Program-made: the position numbers and the translations under genes | Notes under the pieces: model-generated | The model's database searches: none | What the model saw: only the letters and a program-made list of their open reading frames with translations | What the model was told of the DNA's origin: nothing | In this document: piece after piece, positions 12,185-22,737 of the stretch | Numbering within the stretch: position 1 is the first letter of the stretch | How the letters are laid out: each line of letters starts with the position of its first letter | DNA from: Caulobacter soli | Lineage (GTDB): Bacteria; Pseudomonadota; Alphaproteobacteria; Caulobacterales; Caulobacteraceae | Reading direction: 5' to 3' | NCBI RefSeq assembly: GCF_011045195.1 | Contig: NZ_CP049199.1 | Coordinates: forward strand, 2,232,001 to 2,296,000 | DNA length: 64,000 nt

Positions 12185-13639
12185 GTGCCGCGCGAGATCA
12201 TGACCGTCGCCGAGATGACCGCGGCCGACCGCGCGGCCGTCGAGGCGGGGACGCCGACGATCGTGCTGATGGAGCGGGCTGGCCAGGCCGTGGCCGACGT
12301 GATCCGCGAGCGTTATGCGCGCTGCCCGACGGTGATCTGGTGCGGTCCGGGCGACAACGGCGGCGACGGCTATGTGATCGCCCGGCATCTGAAGCGTCGC
12401 GGCTGGCCCGTGCGGGTCGAGGCGCTGGCCCCACCCGCCAGTCCGGCCGCGCAATGGGCCGCGTCGCGCTGGAAGGGCGAGACCGGGCCGTTGGTGTCCG
12501 AGCCAGGTTCGGCGTCGCTCTATGTGGACTGCCTGTTCGGCGCGGGTCTGTCGCGACCGCTCGAAGGCGAGGCCGACCGCCTGGCGCGGGTCATGCCGGG
12601 CGCGGCGCGGATCGTCGCCGTCGACGTGCCCAGCGGGATTCTGGGCGACACGGGCCTTCCGCTCGGCGAGCGGGCCTTGAAGGCCGAGCTGACCGTCACC
12701 TTCCATCGTCGCAAGCCGGCCCATGCGCTGGCTCAGGGCCGGGCCGCCTGTGGCGAGGTCGTGATCGCCGATATCGGTCTGGAGGCCACGGGGCAGGGGC
12801 GTCTGTTCGAGAACGAGCCCGGCCTGTGGGCCCAGCGTTTTCCCTGGCCGGCGGTTGACGCCCACAAGCACGCCCGCGGGCGGATGATGGCGGTCAGCGG
12901 CGAGGCCTGGAGCACCGGCGCGGCGCGGCTGGCGGCGCGAGGGGCCTTGCGGATCGGCGCGGGCGTGGTGACCCTGCTGTCGCCGCCCAACGCCTTGGCG
13001 ATCAACGCCGCCCACCTGGAGGCGGTGATGCTGGCGCCGTTCGAAAGCGAGTTCGACCTGCAGACCCGCGCGGCGAGCGCGGACGCCGTGGTGATCGGGC
13101 CGGCGGCCGGGGTGGGGGAGGCGACGATGCGCCACGTCTTCGCCCTGGCCCGCAACGGCGCGGCGCTGGTCGTCGACGCCGACGCCCTGACCAGCTTCGC
13201 CGAGGACCCCGCCGCCCTGTTCTCGGCGCTGGACCGCGACGACGTGCTGACTCCGCATCCCGGCGAGTTCGAACGAATCTTTCCAAGTCTGCTCACCGCC
13301 TCGCCCGAACGCATCACGGCGGCGCGGGAGGCCGCGCGGCGGGCCGGGGCGGTGGTGCTGCTGAAGGGGTCCGACACGGTGGTGGCCGCGCCGGACGGGC
13401 GGGCGGCGGTCAGTCTGAACGGCGCGCCGTGGCTGGCGACGGCCGGTTCCGGCGACGTGCTGGCCGGCTTCATCGCCGGCTTGATCGCCCAGGGCATGGA
13501 AAGCTTCGAGGCGGCCTGCGCCGGCGCCTGGATTCACGCCGAGGCGGGCGCGGCGCATGGGCCGGGCCTGATCGCCGAAGACCTGCCGGATCTGGTCCCG
13601 CCGATCCTGGGCGCGCTGTGGAAGGCGAGACGGGCCTAG
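12185..13639 (+). CDS. nnr: Bifunctional NAD(P)H-hydrate epimerase / ADP-dependent NAD(P)H-hydrate dehydratase
   Basis: The 484-aa fusion repairs hydrated NADH and NADPH. The N-terminal YjeF epimerase domain has the signature WCGPGDNGGDGYVIARHL and FGAGLSRPL. The C-terminal kinase-like dehydratase has TPHPGEFERIF, LLKGSDTVVAAPDG and ATAGSGDVLAGFIAG, the ATP/ADP-site motif. Length matches typical bacterial Nnr (about 490 aa). The start is GTG at 12185 with aggag eight bases before it. It follows the histidine phosphatase closely. The last four bases overlap the end of a convergent 58-aa ORF. Confidence 0.95.
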   Translation: MPREIMTVAEMTAADRAAVEAGTPTIVLMERAGQAVADVIRERYARCPTVIWCGPGDNGGDGYVIARHLKRRGWPVRVEALAPPASPAAQWAASRWKGETGPLVSEPGSASLYVDCLFGAGLSRPLEGEADRLARVMPGAARIVAVDVPSGILGDTGLPLGERALKAELTVTFHRRKPAHALAQGRAACGEVVIADIGLEATGQGRLFENEPGLWAQRFPWPAVDAHKHARGRMMAVSGEAWSTGAARLAARGALRIGAGVVTLLSPPNALAINAAHLEAVMLAPFESEFDLQTRAASADAVVIGPAAGVGEATMRHVFALARNGAALVVDADALTSFAEDPAALFSALDRDDVLTPHPGEFERIFPSLLTASPERITAAREAARRAGAVVLLKGSDTVVAAPDGRAAVSLNGAPWLATAGSGDVLAGFIAGLIAQGMESFEAACAGAWIHAEAGAAHGPGLIAEDLPDLVPPILGALWKARRA

Positions 13640-13812
13640 TTGTTCTGGCGGATCAGGACGACCTGGGTGGGAACGCCTTCGTCGAACAGGCTGTGGCTGA
13701 TCGCCAACGCCGTCTGGAAGGTGCGTTCCTCGACGGTGTCGATGAACAGGACCCGGGCGCGGTGCTTCACCGTCCAGCCCTTTTCGTCTTCGACGACTTC
13801 AATGGTTTCCAT
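13636..13812 (-). CDS. Conserved-looking small protein, 58 aa
   Basis: A 58-codon minus-strand frame runs from the ATG at 13812 to a stop overlapping the nnr stop by four bases. The sequence has a convincing globular pattern: METIEVVEDEKGWTVKHRAR, then VLFIDTVEERTFQTALAIS, then a C-terminal strand TQVVLIRQNN. This suggests a small alpha/beta domain of the beta-beta-alpha-beta kind. The plus-strand frames over the same bases read as low-quality protein. No ribosome site stands out and I know no function. Four-base convergent overlap with nnr is typical of real compact gene pairs. Confidence 0.6.
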   Translation of the reverse strand: METIEVVEDEKGWTVKHRARVLFIDTVEERTFQTALAISHSLFDEGVPTQVVLIRQNN

Positions 13813-14132
13813 GACGCGCGCTCACTGGACAACTGAGACGCAAACCCGTCCGGCGCCAGATCGTTCCGACCCTAGATTTCCAAGCTGATTTTCTGGAAGT
13901 GAAACACCGGCCCGGGCGTCAGTCGGGGGGGCATGGCCCGGGCCGGTGAGGGTCCAGGGCGTTCTGAACAGCCGCGGACATCTGCATAACCGGCGACGCG
14001 AAAAGTTGTTCCCGAGGTTGAGAGAAATAATCGCATTCCGCGAGCGGTTCGCCGGCGGAGCCTGGAACGCGGCGGTTTCGCCTGGCGACTTGCCAAGCCG
14101 GCCCCGCATGTCTAACCCGCTCCGGCGCACAT
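13813..14132. other. Intergenic region before tRNA-Leu
   Basis: No gene is supported in these 320 bases. They should hold the promoter of the minus-strand 58-aa ORF and that of tRNA-Leu. A weak candidate for the tRNA is ttgcca near 14091 with gtctaacc near 14110. Confidence 0.45.
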
Positions 14133-14217
14133 GCGGATGTGGCGAAACTGGTAGACGCACTAGATTTAGGTTCTAGCGCCGAGAGGCGTGGAGGTTCGAG
14201 TCCTCTCATCCGCACCA
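14133..14217 (+). tRNA. tRNA-Leu (anticodon UAG)
   Basis: The 85-base gene folds as a class II tRNA. Acceptor arms gcggatg and catccgc pair, CCA is encoded, and the anticodon stem ctaga/tctag holds the loop tttaggt, giving UAG. The extra arm (gccgagaggcg region) is long as expected for leucine. The T-arm is gaggttcgagtcctc. It lies 200 bases before tig. Confidence 0.97.
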
Positions 14218-14417
14218 CCTTCGCCGGGCCTTGGTCCAGCGGACGCGCCGCTTTATTGGGTCCATGGCCCGTGAGAGTGCAGCAATGCCCTTGGATGGTC
14301 GCCAAACGCGTGACATAAGGGCGCTCTTTCGCCGCCCCGGTGACGTGGGCGGCTTTGATGTTTTGACCCCTGGGGCGGACGACGGGCGCGAGCGCCCGAA
14401 GAGCCGAGAAGCTAAGA

Positions 14418-15782
14418 ATGTCGATGCAGATCGTTGAAAAGTCGGGCGAAGGCCTCAGCCGCGTTTATGGCGTGACGGTGCCCGCGAGTGAACTCGCCAC
14501 GCGTCTCGAAGCCCGGATCGCCGAGGTCGCGCCCCAGATGAACGTCAAGGGCTTCCGCCCTGGCAAGGTGCCGACCGCGCACGTTCGCCGCCTCTACGGC
14601 AAGGCCCTGATGGGCGAAGTCATCGAGGCGACGCTGAACGAAGGCGCCCAGAAGGTGCTGGACGACAACAAGCTGCGCCCGGCCGGCCAGCCGGACCTGA
14701 AGCCGTCGTCCGACATGGACAAGGTGCTCGCCGGCGGCGAGGACCTGGCCTTCGAACTGGCCGTGGAAGTGATGCCGGACTTCGAGCCGATCGACCCCGC
14801 GTCGATCGAGCTGACCAAGCCGGTCTACAAGGTCTCGGAAGCCGAGGTCGACGAGGCCCTGGCCGACCTGGCCAAGCAGGCCCGCACCTATGAGCCGCGC
14901 ACGGGCAAGTCCCTGAAGGCCAAGGACGGCGACCAGCTGCTGATCGACTTCGTCGGCACCATCGACGGCGTGGCCTTCGACGGCGGCACCGCCACCGACG
15001 CCGAGCTGACCCTGGGTTCGGGCCAGTTCATCCCGGGCTTCGAAGACCAGCTGGTCGGCGCCAAGCCGGGCGACGAAGTCACCGTGAAGGTCGACTTCCC
15101 GGCCGACTACCAAGCCGCCAACCTGGCCGGCAAGGCCGCCGAGTTCGCCACCACCGTCAAGGAAGTGCGCGCCCCGGTCGACTCCGCTCCGGACGACGAG
15201 CTGGCCAAGCGCCTGGGTCTGACCGACCTGGCCGCCCTGAAGGACCTGCTGAAGTCGAACCTGGAAGGCCGTTACGCCAACAGCTCGCGCTTCAAGCTGA
15301 AGCGCGCCCTGCTGGACGTTCTGGACAGCAAGCACGACTTCGCCCTGCCGCCGCGCATGGTCGACGCCGAGTTCGCCGGCATCTGGCAACAGGTCCAGGC
15401 CGACAAGACCCAAGGCGGTCTGTCGCCCGAGGACGAAGGCAAGACCGAAGACCAGCTGCAGGACGAGTACAAGAAGATCGCCGAGCGCCGCGTGCGCCTG
15501 GGTCTGGTGCTCGCCGAGATCGGCCGCAAGAACGACGTGGCCGTCAGCGAGCAGGAACTGGCCGACGCCATGATGCGCGAAGCCCGCCAGTACGGCGCGC
15601 AAGCCCAGCAGGTGTTCGACATGTACCGCCAGCGCACCGACCTGCAGGCCGCCCTGCGCGCCCCGATCTATGAAGACAAGGTCGTCGACCTGATCTTCGG
15701 CAAGGCCAAGATCGAGGAGAAGGAAGTCTCCAAGGAAGAGCTGATGGAAGAAGACGATCTTCCGGAAGGCTACGGCGGCTAA
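14418..15782 (+). CDS. tig: Trigger factor (ribosome-bound chaperone / peptidyl-prolyl isomerase)
   Basis: The 454-aa chaperone meets nascent chains at the ribosome exit. The N-terminal ribosome-docking loop is seen as GFRPGKVP at about residue 45. The FKBP-like isomerase domain lies around residues 165-240 ([19 protein letters not shown], then [15 protein letters not shown]). The helical C-terminal substrate cradle follows ([13 protein letters not shown]). The acidic C-terminus ([11 protein letters not shown]) is typical of alphaproteobacterial Tig. Length is near the usual 430-455 aa. Clustering with clpP, clpX and lon matches the widely conserved quality-control neighbourhood. A strong terminator follows. 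Confidence 0.97.
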   Translation: MSMQIVEKSGEGLSRVYGVTVPASELATRLEARIAEVAPQMNVKGFRPGKVPTAHVRRLYGKALMGEVIEATLNEGAQKVLDDNKLRPAGQPDLKPSSDMDKVLAGGEDLAFELAVEVMPDFEPIDPASIELTKPVYKVSEAEVDEALADLAKQARTYEPRTGKSLKAKDGDQLLIDFVGTIDGVAFDGGTATDAELTLGSGQFIPGFEDQLVGAKPGDEVTVKVDFPADYQAANLAGKAAEFATTVKEVRAPVDSAPDDELAKRLGLTDLAALKDLLKSNLEGRYANSSRFKLKRALLDVLDSKHDFALPPRMVDAEFAGIWQQVQADKTQGGLSPEDEGKTEDQLQDEYKKIAERRVRLGLVLAEIGRKNDVAVSEQELADAMMREARQYGAQAQQVFDMYRQRTDLQAALRAPIYEDKVVDLIFGKAKIEEKEVSKEELMEEDDLPEGYGG

Positions 15783-15802
15783 GCTGCCGTCATCCGACGA
15801 AA

Positions 15803-15838
15803 TGAGGGCGCGATCCGCGAGGGTCGCGCCCTTTTTCG
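15803..15838 (+). terminator. Terminator of tig
   Basis: Stem gggcgcga/tcgcgccc (15806-15831) with a ten-base loop is followed directly by five T residues. It starts 23 bases past the tig stop. Confidence 0.85.
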
Positions 15839-15960
15839 TGGCGCAAGCTTCGGCTCGGCTCCTTGCAACCTGTTAAGCGCCACGCGATATGCGTGAGCGA
15901 CGGCGCGCGGGGGCTGATTCGTTTTCGCGCCGCCCAGACACAACGAAAAGGGCGATCCCT

Positions 15961-16587
15961 ATGTATGATCCGATGGCGACGGCGATGAACCTCGTGCCGA
16001 TGGTGGTCGAACAGACCAGCCGCGGCGAGCGGGCGTTCGACATCTTCTCCCGTCTGTTGAAAGAGCGGATCATCTTCCTGACCGGTCCCGTCGAAGACGG
16101 GATGGCCAGCCTGATCTGCGCCCAGCTGCTCTTCCTGGAGTCCGAGAACCCCAAGAAGGAAATCGCCATGTACATCAACTCGCCGGGCGGCGTGGTGACG
16201 GCCGGCCTGGCGATCTACGACACCATGCAATACATCAAGAGCCCGGTCTCGACGGTGTGCATGGGCATGGCCGCCTCGATGGGCAGCCTGCTGCTCTGCG
16301 CCGGCGCCCCCGGTCAGCGCATCGCGCTGCCGAACGCCCGCATCATGGTCCACCAGCCGTCGGGCGGTTTCCGCGGCCAAGCCTCGGACATCGTGCGTCA
16401 CGCCGAGGACATCTCCAAGACCAAGCGCCGCCTGAACGAGATCTACGTCAAGCACTGCGGCCGCACCTATGAGGAAGTCGAGCGCGACCTGGATCGCGAC
16501 AACTTCATGAGCGCCGAGGAAGCCAAGGCCTGGGGTCTGATCGACCACATCAACGAAAGCCGCGACGCCTCGGAAGAGAAGGCCTAA
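15961..16587 (+). CDS. clpP: ATP-dependent Clp protease proteolytic subunit
   Basis: The 208-aa serine protease forms the degradation chamber used with ClpX and ClpA. The catalytic serine lies in [10 protein letters not shown] (Ser106) and the histidine in [10 protein letters not shown] (His131). The aspartate is expected in the ERDLDRDNF region, so the triad is intact. The ATG at 15961 is chosen because conserved sequence starts [18 protein letters not shown]; an upstream start at 15889 adds only Arg-rich sequence. In Caulobacter ClpXP is essential and removes CtrA and other cell-cycle regulators. It is monocistronic, flanked by terminators, with the paired clpX 1.4 kb downstream. Confidence 0.97.
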   Translation: MYDPMATAMNLVPMVVEQTSRGERAFDIFSRLLKERIIFLTGPVEDGMASLICAQLLFLESENPKKEIAMYINSPGGVVTAGLAIYDTMQYIKSPVSTVCMGMAASMGSLLLCAGAPGQRIALPNARIMVHQPSGGFRGQASDIVRHAEDISKTKRRLNEIYVKHCGRTYEEVERDLDRDNFMSAEEAKAWGLIDHINESRDASEEKA

Positions 16588-16607
16588 AGCCTCTCGCCGC
16601 CGAAACG

Positions 16608-16643
16608 AGAAAGCCGCCGACCTTCGGGTCGGCGGCTTTTTTC
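16608..16643 (+). terminator. Terminator of clpP
   Basis: A 12-base-pair stem, aagccgccgacc/ggtcggcggctt (16611-16638), with a ttcg tetraloop is followed by TTTT. Its symmetry lets it also stop minus-strand transcripts from the convergent membrane-protein gene. Confidence 0.92.
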
Positions 16644-16653
16644 ATGCCTGGAG

Positions 16654-16929
16654 CTAGAATACGTCCTGAGCGCGTTCGACGCGGATAGAGAAGGACGCGT
16701 ATTTCTTCTTCGTCAGTATGTGACCGATCGTCCAATAGGTGGCGACCAAGTTGCAGACAAAACCCGCAACACCGCCCGCCATCGCGCCGTAGGCGCCCAG
16801 GCCGACTAGGTTCATCACAACGCCAGCGAAAGCTCCAAGCATAATCCCGGCTAGGCCGCCAAATAGCGTCGCGCGCCAAATGAACGACCACCACAGGGCA
16901 AGGTGCTCGCGGCGGCTGAGCTCATTCAT
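16654..16929 (-). CDS. Small membrane protein with two predicted helices, downstream of the HAD phosphatase
   Basis: The 91-aa product starts MNELSRREHLALWWSFI. It has two to three hydrophobic, glycine-rich segments (LFGGLAGIMLGAFAGVVM and GAMAGGVAGFVCNLVATYW), then a short basic tail. I recognise no family. The ATG at 16929 is 28 bases past the stop of the HAD gene on the same strand, suggesting one transcript. A longer frame up to 17040 would overlap the HAD gene in another frame and is not protein-like. It may be an inner-membrane partner of the phosphatase, which is inference only. Confidence 0.65.
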   Translation of the reverse strand: MNELSRREHLALWWSFIWRATLFGGLAGIMLGAFAGVVMNLVGLGAYGAMAGGVAGFVCNLVATYWTIGHILTKKKYASFSIRVERAQDVF

Positions 16930-16957
16930 AGCGATGGTTCCATCTGGCGAGCCAAAC

Positions 16958-17629
16958 TCAGCCAGGCTTGCCCCGGAAGATCCGGTAACCCTTCTCGTGG
17001 GCGATCGCCAACATTTCGCGGTCGCCGGACGTGTCGCCATAGGCGGCGGCCAGCGACAAATCGTCGCCGAAGACCTCTTTCAGGCGGATCACCTTTTCGG
17101 GACCCCGGCAGTTGGGGCCGAGCAGGGGGCCGGACACCTTGTCGTTCAGGTCCAAGGCCAGGCGCGAACCGATCAGCATGTCGGCGCCCAGGCCGCGAGC
17201 GAACGGAGCGACCACCACGTCGGGCGAGGCGGTGACGATCACCAGCTTGGCGCCCTTGGCTCGCCAGCGCCGCCAGACGGCCAGGGCGTCGGGGCGGAAA
17301 AGCTTCGGCGCCTCGGACTGGGCGAAGGCGCGCGCCTCGCGTTCCAGTTGCTCCAGAGGTACGCCGCGCAGGAATTCGCGGACGGCGGCGGCCTTGATCT
17401 TGCCGCGGTTGCGATCGAACACATACCCAACCGCAGCAGGGAAAAGTCGAACCATTCCCGCGAAATGCCGGGCCGGGCTGACCCGCCATTTCAGGAAGGC
17501 CGTGAAGCTGTCGCGAACCGTCAGGGTGCCGTCGAAATCGAAGGCGACCAGGGGCGGACCCTCGTGCAGGTCTCCGGTCATCGGCGTCGAGGCCGACAGG
17601 CCCTTGGCCATCAGTGAACGTTTCGCCAT
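16958..17629 (-). CDS. cicA: HAD-IB family phosphatase, CicA-like
   Basis: The 223-aa protein has HAD motif I as VAFDFDGTLTVRDSF (nucleophile Asp in DFDGT), motif II as LVIVTASPD, and motif IV as YGDTSGDREML. This fits the IB subclass that includes phosphoserine phosphatase-like enzymes. In C. crescentus a phosphotransferase-superfamily gene named cicA, reported to need precise dosage for growth and shape, lies between clpP and clpX. Position and motifs here match, so the name rests on synteny. ggaga five bases before the ATG at 17629 supports this start; ATGs at 17611 and 17581 are alternatives. Its substrate is unknown. Confidence 0.82.
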   Translation of the reverse strand: MAKRSLMAKGLSASTPMTGDLHEGPPLVAFDFDGTLTVRDSFTAFLKWRVSPARHFAGMVRLFPAAVGYVFDRNRGKIKAAAVREFLRGVPLEQLEREARAFAQSEAPKLFRPDALAVWRRWRAKGAKLVIVTASPDVVVAPFARGLGADMLIGSRLALDLNDKVSGPLLGPNCRGPEKVIRLKEVFGDDLSLAAAYGDTSGDREMLAIAHEKGYRIFRGKPG

Positions 17630-17993
17630 TCGTCTCCGCGCTCGCGCGCCCCGCAACCGAGCCCGTCTTGCACCACGATTCCGCTTTTACCGCTAAGCTC
17701 TTCGCGGATTTCGCTCCGCTCGCGCCATGCGGCTGTGCGGAGCGAACGGACCCCGGCTTGCGTTGAGGTCCTGGAACGCCATCTTAGAGAAGAATTCCAT
17801 GAAACCGTACGCATCATCCACGAACTTGGGGGCTGTAAATCGGCTCCAAGGCTTGTGCCGTGCGTCCGGATCGGGGAATGTCAAGGATTAGACAACTCCC
17901 GGCGGATATCCTGCTGCTTCGGTGGCGGAATAGGCGCTAAAGGAGTCGGTGGTTTCGGCTTCGGCCTGGACCGCCCTAGCGTGAGAAGCGACC
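17630..17993. other. Divergent intergenic region between cicA and clpX
   Basis: The region should contain the clpX promoter and that of the minus-strand cicA gene. A 63-codon TTG-initiated minus-strand frame (17693-17884) has a fairly protein-like middle (PKFVDDAYGFMEFFSKM) but no ribosome site or recognisable family, so it is not called. No clean promoter pair was identified. Confidence 0.45.
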
Positions 17994-19256
17994 ATGACAA
18001 AAGCCGCGAGCGGCGACACCAAGAGCACTCTGTATTGTTCTTTCTGCGGAAAGAGCCAGCATGAGGTGCGCAAGCTCATCGCGGGGCCGACGGTGTTCAT
18101 CTGTGATGAGTGCGTCGAGCTTTGCATGGATATCATCCGTGAAGAGCACAAGATCGCTTTCGTGAAGTCCAAGGATGGCGTGCCCACGCCGCGCGAGATC
18201 TGCGAAGTCCTGGACGATTACGTGATCGGGCAAAATCACGCCAAGAAGGTCTTGGCCGTGGCGGTGCACAATCACTACAAGCGCCTGAACCACGCCTCGA
18301 AAAACAACGACGTCGAGCTGGCCAAATCGAACATCCTGCTGGTCGGTCCGACCGGTACGGGTAAGACGCTGCTGGCCCAGACGCTGGCCCGAATCATCGA
18401 CGTGCCGTTCACGATGGCCGACGCCACCACCCTGACCGAAGCCGGTTATGTGGGTGAGGACGTCGAAAATATCGTGCTCAAGCTGCTGCAGGCCGCCGAC
18501 TACAACGTCGAGCGCGCTCAACGCGGCATCGTCTACATCGACGAAATCGACAAGATCAGCCGCAAGTCCGACAACCCGTCGATCACCCGCGACGTGTCGG
18601 GCGAAGGCGTGCAGCAGGCCCTGCTGAAGATCATGGAAGGCACCGTCGCCTCCGTGCCGCCGCAGGGCGGGCGCAAGCATCCGCAGCAGGAGTTCCTGCA
18701 GGTCGACACGACGAACATCCTGTTCATCTGCGGTGGGGCCTTCGCGGGCCTGGAGCGCATCATCTCGGCGCGCGGCCAGGGCAAGTCGATCGGCTTCGGC
18801 GCCAAGGTGGCGGATCCGGAAGAGCGTCGCACCGGCGAGATCCTGCGTGGCGTCGAGCCCGACGACCTGCAGCGCTTCGGCCTGATCCCGGAATTCATCG
18901 GCCGTCTGCCGGTGATCGCCACCCTGGAGGACCTCGACGAGGCCGCCCTGGTGAAGATCCTGACCGAGCCGAAGAACGCCTTCGTCAAGCAGTACCAGCG
19001 CCTGTTCGAGATGGAGAACATCGGCCTGACCTTCACCGACGACGCCCTGCATCAGGTCGCCAAGAAGGCCATCGCCCGCAAGACCGGCGCGCGCGGCCTG
19101 CGCTCGATCATGGAAGGCATCCTGCTGGAGACCATGTTCGAGCTGCCCAACTACGAGGGCGTCGAGGAAGTGGTGGTCAACGCCGAGGTCGTCGAAGGCC
19201 GGGCCCAGCCGCTGCTGATCTACGCCGAAAAGAAGGGTGGGGCGGCTTCGGCCTGA
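17994..19256 (+). CDS. clpX: ATP-dependent Clp protease ATP-binding subunit ClpX
   Basis: The 420-aa AAA+ unfoldase feeds substrates to ClpP. The N-terminal zinc domain shows CSFCGK and CDECVELC (four cysteines). The AAA module shows Walker A GPTGTGKT, Walker B YIDEIDKI and the [22 protein letters not shown] segment. The IGF loop that docks on ClpP is SIGFGAKV, and sensor 2 is in [13 protein letters not shown]. Length matches the usual 420-425 aa. It is monocistronic with its own terminator. In Caulobacter, ClpXP with adaptors drives cell-cycle proteolysis. Confidence 0.98.
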   Translation: MTKAASGDTKSTLYCSFCGKSQHEVRKLIAGPTVFICDECVELCMDIIREEHKIAFVKSKDGVPTPREICEVLDDYVIGQNHAKKVLAVAVHNHYKRLNHASKNNDVELAKSNILLVGPTGTGKTLLAQTLARIIDVPFTMADATTLTEAGYVGEDVENIVLKLLQAADYNVERAQRGIVYIDEIDKISRKSDNPSITRDVSGEGVQQALLKIMEGTVASVPPQGGRKHPQQEFLQVDTTNILFICGGAFAGLERIISARGQGKSIGFGAKVADPEERRTGEILRGVEPDDLQRFGLIPEFIGRLPVIATLEDLDEAALVKILTEPKNAFVKQYQRLFEMENIGLTFTDDALHQVAKKAIARKTGARGLRSIMEGILLETMFELPNYEGVEEVVVNAEVVEGRAQPLLIYAEKKGGAASA

Positions 19257-19271
19257 TCCCATTCTCTTGGA

Positions 19272-19315
19272 CTGAAAAAGGGCGCGTTCGGCTTTGCCGG
19301 GCGCGCCTTTTTCGT
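19272..19315 (+). terminator. Terminator of clpX
   Basis: Stem ggcgcg/cgcgcc (19281-19307), extended by A-T and G-U pairs, encloses a nested cggc/gccg hairpin. It is followed by a run of five T residues. It lies just past the clpX stop. Confidence 0.8.
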
Positions 19316-19502
19316 CACATCGGGCCATTTCCGACATGCGTGGGCCATGGCGTCGGGATCTTCGCCAAAGTGTCGGCGGTACGACTTAGGCGTCTCGGCT
19401 CGACTGCCGGCAATGATCTTGCACGGCGGAGCCGGGTAAAGGGCATGTCCATTGCACCTTGGCCGGAAAGCCGCGACCCGTCGCCGCTACAAGGCGAGTG
19501 TG

Positions 19503-19534
19503 CTTGAACCGTGTTGCAAAAGGTCCACATAAAT
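19503..19534 (+). promoter_or_regulatory. Heat-shock-type (sigma-32) promoter upstream of lon
   Basis: cttgaa at 19503 is a perfect -35 for RpoH. Sixteen bases later, ccacataaat resembles the RpoH -10 pattern CCCCATNT. Lon is a classic heat-shock protease, so the placement about 120 bases before its start is sensible. Confidence 0.6.
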
Positions 19535-19653
19535 AACGACCATCCGCTCAGTCCCGGGCGGACGGGTCGTACGACTCAGGCGCATCGTCTGGGTGACGGC
19601 GGCCCGCGTGGCTGAACGCGAGATCAACGCGACGGCCAGGAGTAAAAGGCATC

Positions 19654-22053
<2,400 letters not shown>

Positions 22054-22075
22054 CAGTAACTTATCGTGGATAACT

Positions 22076-22112
22076 TGGGCGGCGCGGAGATTTTCCGCGC
22101 CGCCTTCGTTTG
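22076..22112 (+). terminator. Terminator of lon
   Basis: An 11-base-pair perfect stem, ggcggcgcgga/tccgcgccgcc (22078-22104), has a five-base loop. It is followed by ttcgttt and starts 25 bases past the lon stop. Confidence 0.85.
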
Positions 22113-22200
22113 ACGGGCCGTCTGAACCCCGCATACTCCCGGTCGAGCGAAGCGGCGTAAGCTGTAGCCGGCGCCGCCGCTTTCATGCTGGGAGAAGAAC

Positions 22201-22479
22201 ATGACCACAAAGGCCGAACTCGTCACGGCGATCGCCGAAAAGGCGGGCATCAATAAGAACCAGGCTAAGGACGCTCTCGAGGCTTTCATCGACGCCGTCA
22301 CCAGTTCGCTGAAATCGGGCGAGGATGTGCGTCTGGTCGGCTTTGGCACCTTCAAGGCCGTCGCCCGCGCCGCGGGCACCGCGCGTAACCCGCGCACCGG
22401 CGAGACCGTGAACCGTCCGGCGTCGAAGACCGCCCGGTTTCAGGTCGGCGAGGGTCTGAAGACCACGCTGAACGGCTGA
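22201..22479 (+). CDS. hup: HU-family nucleoid protein
   Basis: The 92-aa product is standard HU length. It begins MTTKAELVTAIAEKAGINKN and has the core VRLVGFGTFKAVARAAG. The DNA-inserting arm contains the conserved ARNPRTGE with its proline, and the C-terminus packs as ASKTARFQVGEGLK. HU bends and compacts DNA as a dimer. The sequence fits HU better than IHF because it has the ARNPRTGE arm and lies alone after lon, the usual hup location. It has its own terminator. Confidence 0.95.
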   Translation: MTTKAELVTAIAEKAGINKNQAKDALEAFIDAVTSSLKSGEDVRLVGFGTFKAVARAAGTARNPRTGETVNRPASKTARFQVGEGLKTTLNG

Positions 22480-22495
22480 TCCAGTAACAAGATTT

Positions 22496-22532
22496 CGAGG
22501 GCGGGGCGCCACGAAGGCGTTCCGCCCTTTTC
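22496..22532 (+). terminator. Terminator of hup
   Basis: A 13-pair stem, agggcgg..cgcc/ggcg..ccgccct (22498-22528), includes two G-U pairs and a five-base loop. It is followed by a T-run. Confidence 0.85.
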
Positions 22533-22641
22533 TATGCGGGACTTTTCCAGGCGGGCGGGGTATCTCCCACGTCCTCGTCTGTCCTGGTTCGTCCGTCCTG
22601 GCCTCGTTCGCCTTGATTTGACCCGGCTCGAAATGTCCTGG

Positions 22642-22716
22642 GGGCGGTTAGCTCAGCGGTAGAGCGTCTCGTTTACACCGAGAGGGTCGGGGGTTCGATC
22701 CCCTCACCGCCCACCA
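22642..22716 (+). tRNA. tRNA-Val (anticodon UAC)
   Basis: The 75-base cloverleaf has acceptor arms gggcggt and accgccc, encoded CCA, and D-arm gctcagcggtagagc. The anticodon stem tctcg/cgaga holds loop tttacac, giving UAC, and the T-arm is gggggttcgatcccc. Confidence 0.97.
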
Positions 22717-22737
22717 ATATCGGGTCCGTCGAGGCGC

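Larger units (their letters stand above)
19257..19653. other. clpX-lon intergenic region
   Basis: Besides the clpX terminator, these bases hold the lon promoter and a leader of about 115 bases. The stretch 19320-19500 contains no gene I can support on either strand. The final gacggccaggagtaaaaggcatc contains the lon ribosome site (aggag). Confidence 0.5.

Noticed and set aside
15862..15890. Heat-shock promoter before clpP
   Set aside because: cttgcaa resembles a -35, but the downstream sequence ccacgcgatat fits the -10 poorly, so it was not annotated.
17693..17884. 63-codon minus-strand frame between cicA and clpX
   Set aside because: It starts with TTG, has no ribosome site and matches no family I know. 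Part of it is protein-like, so it is mentioned only within the intergenic note.
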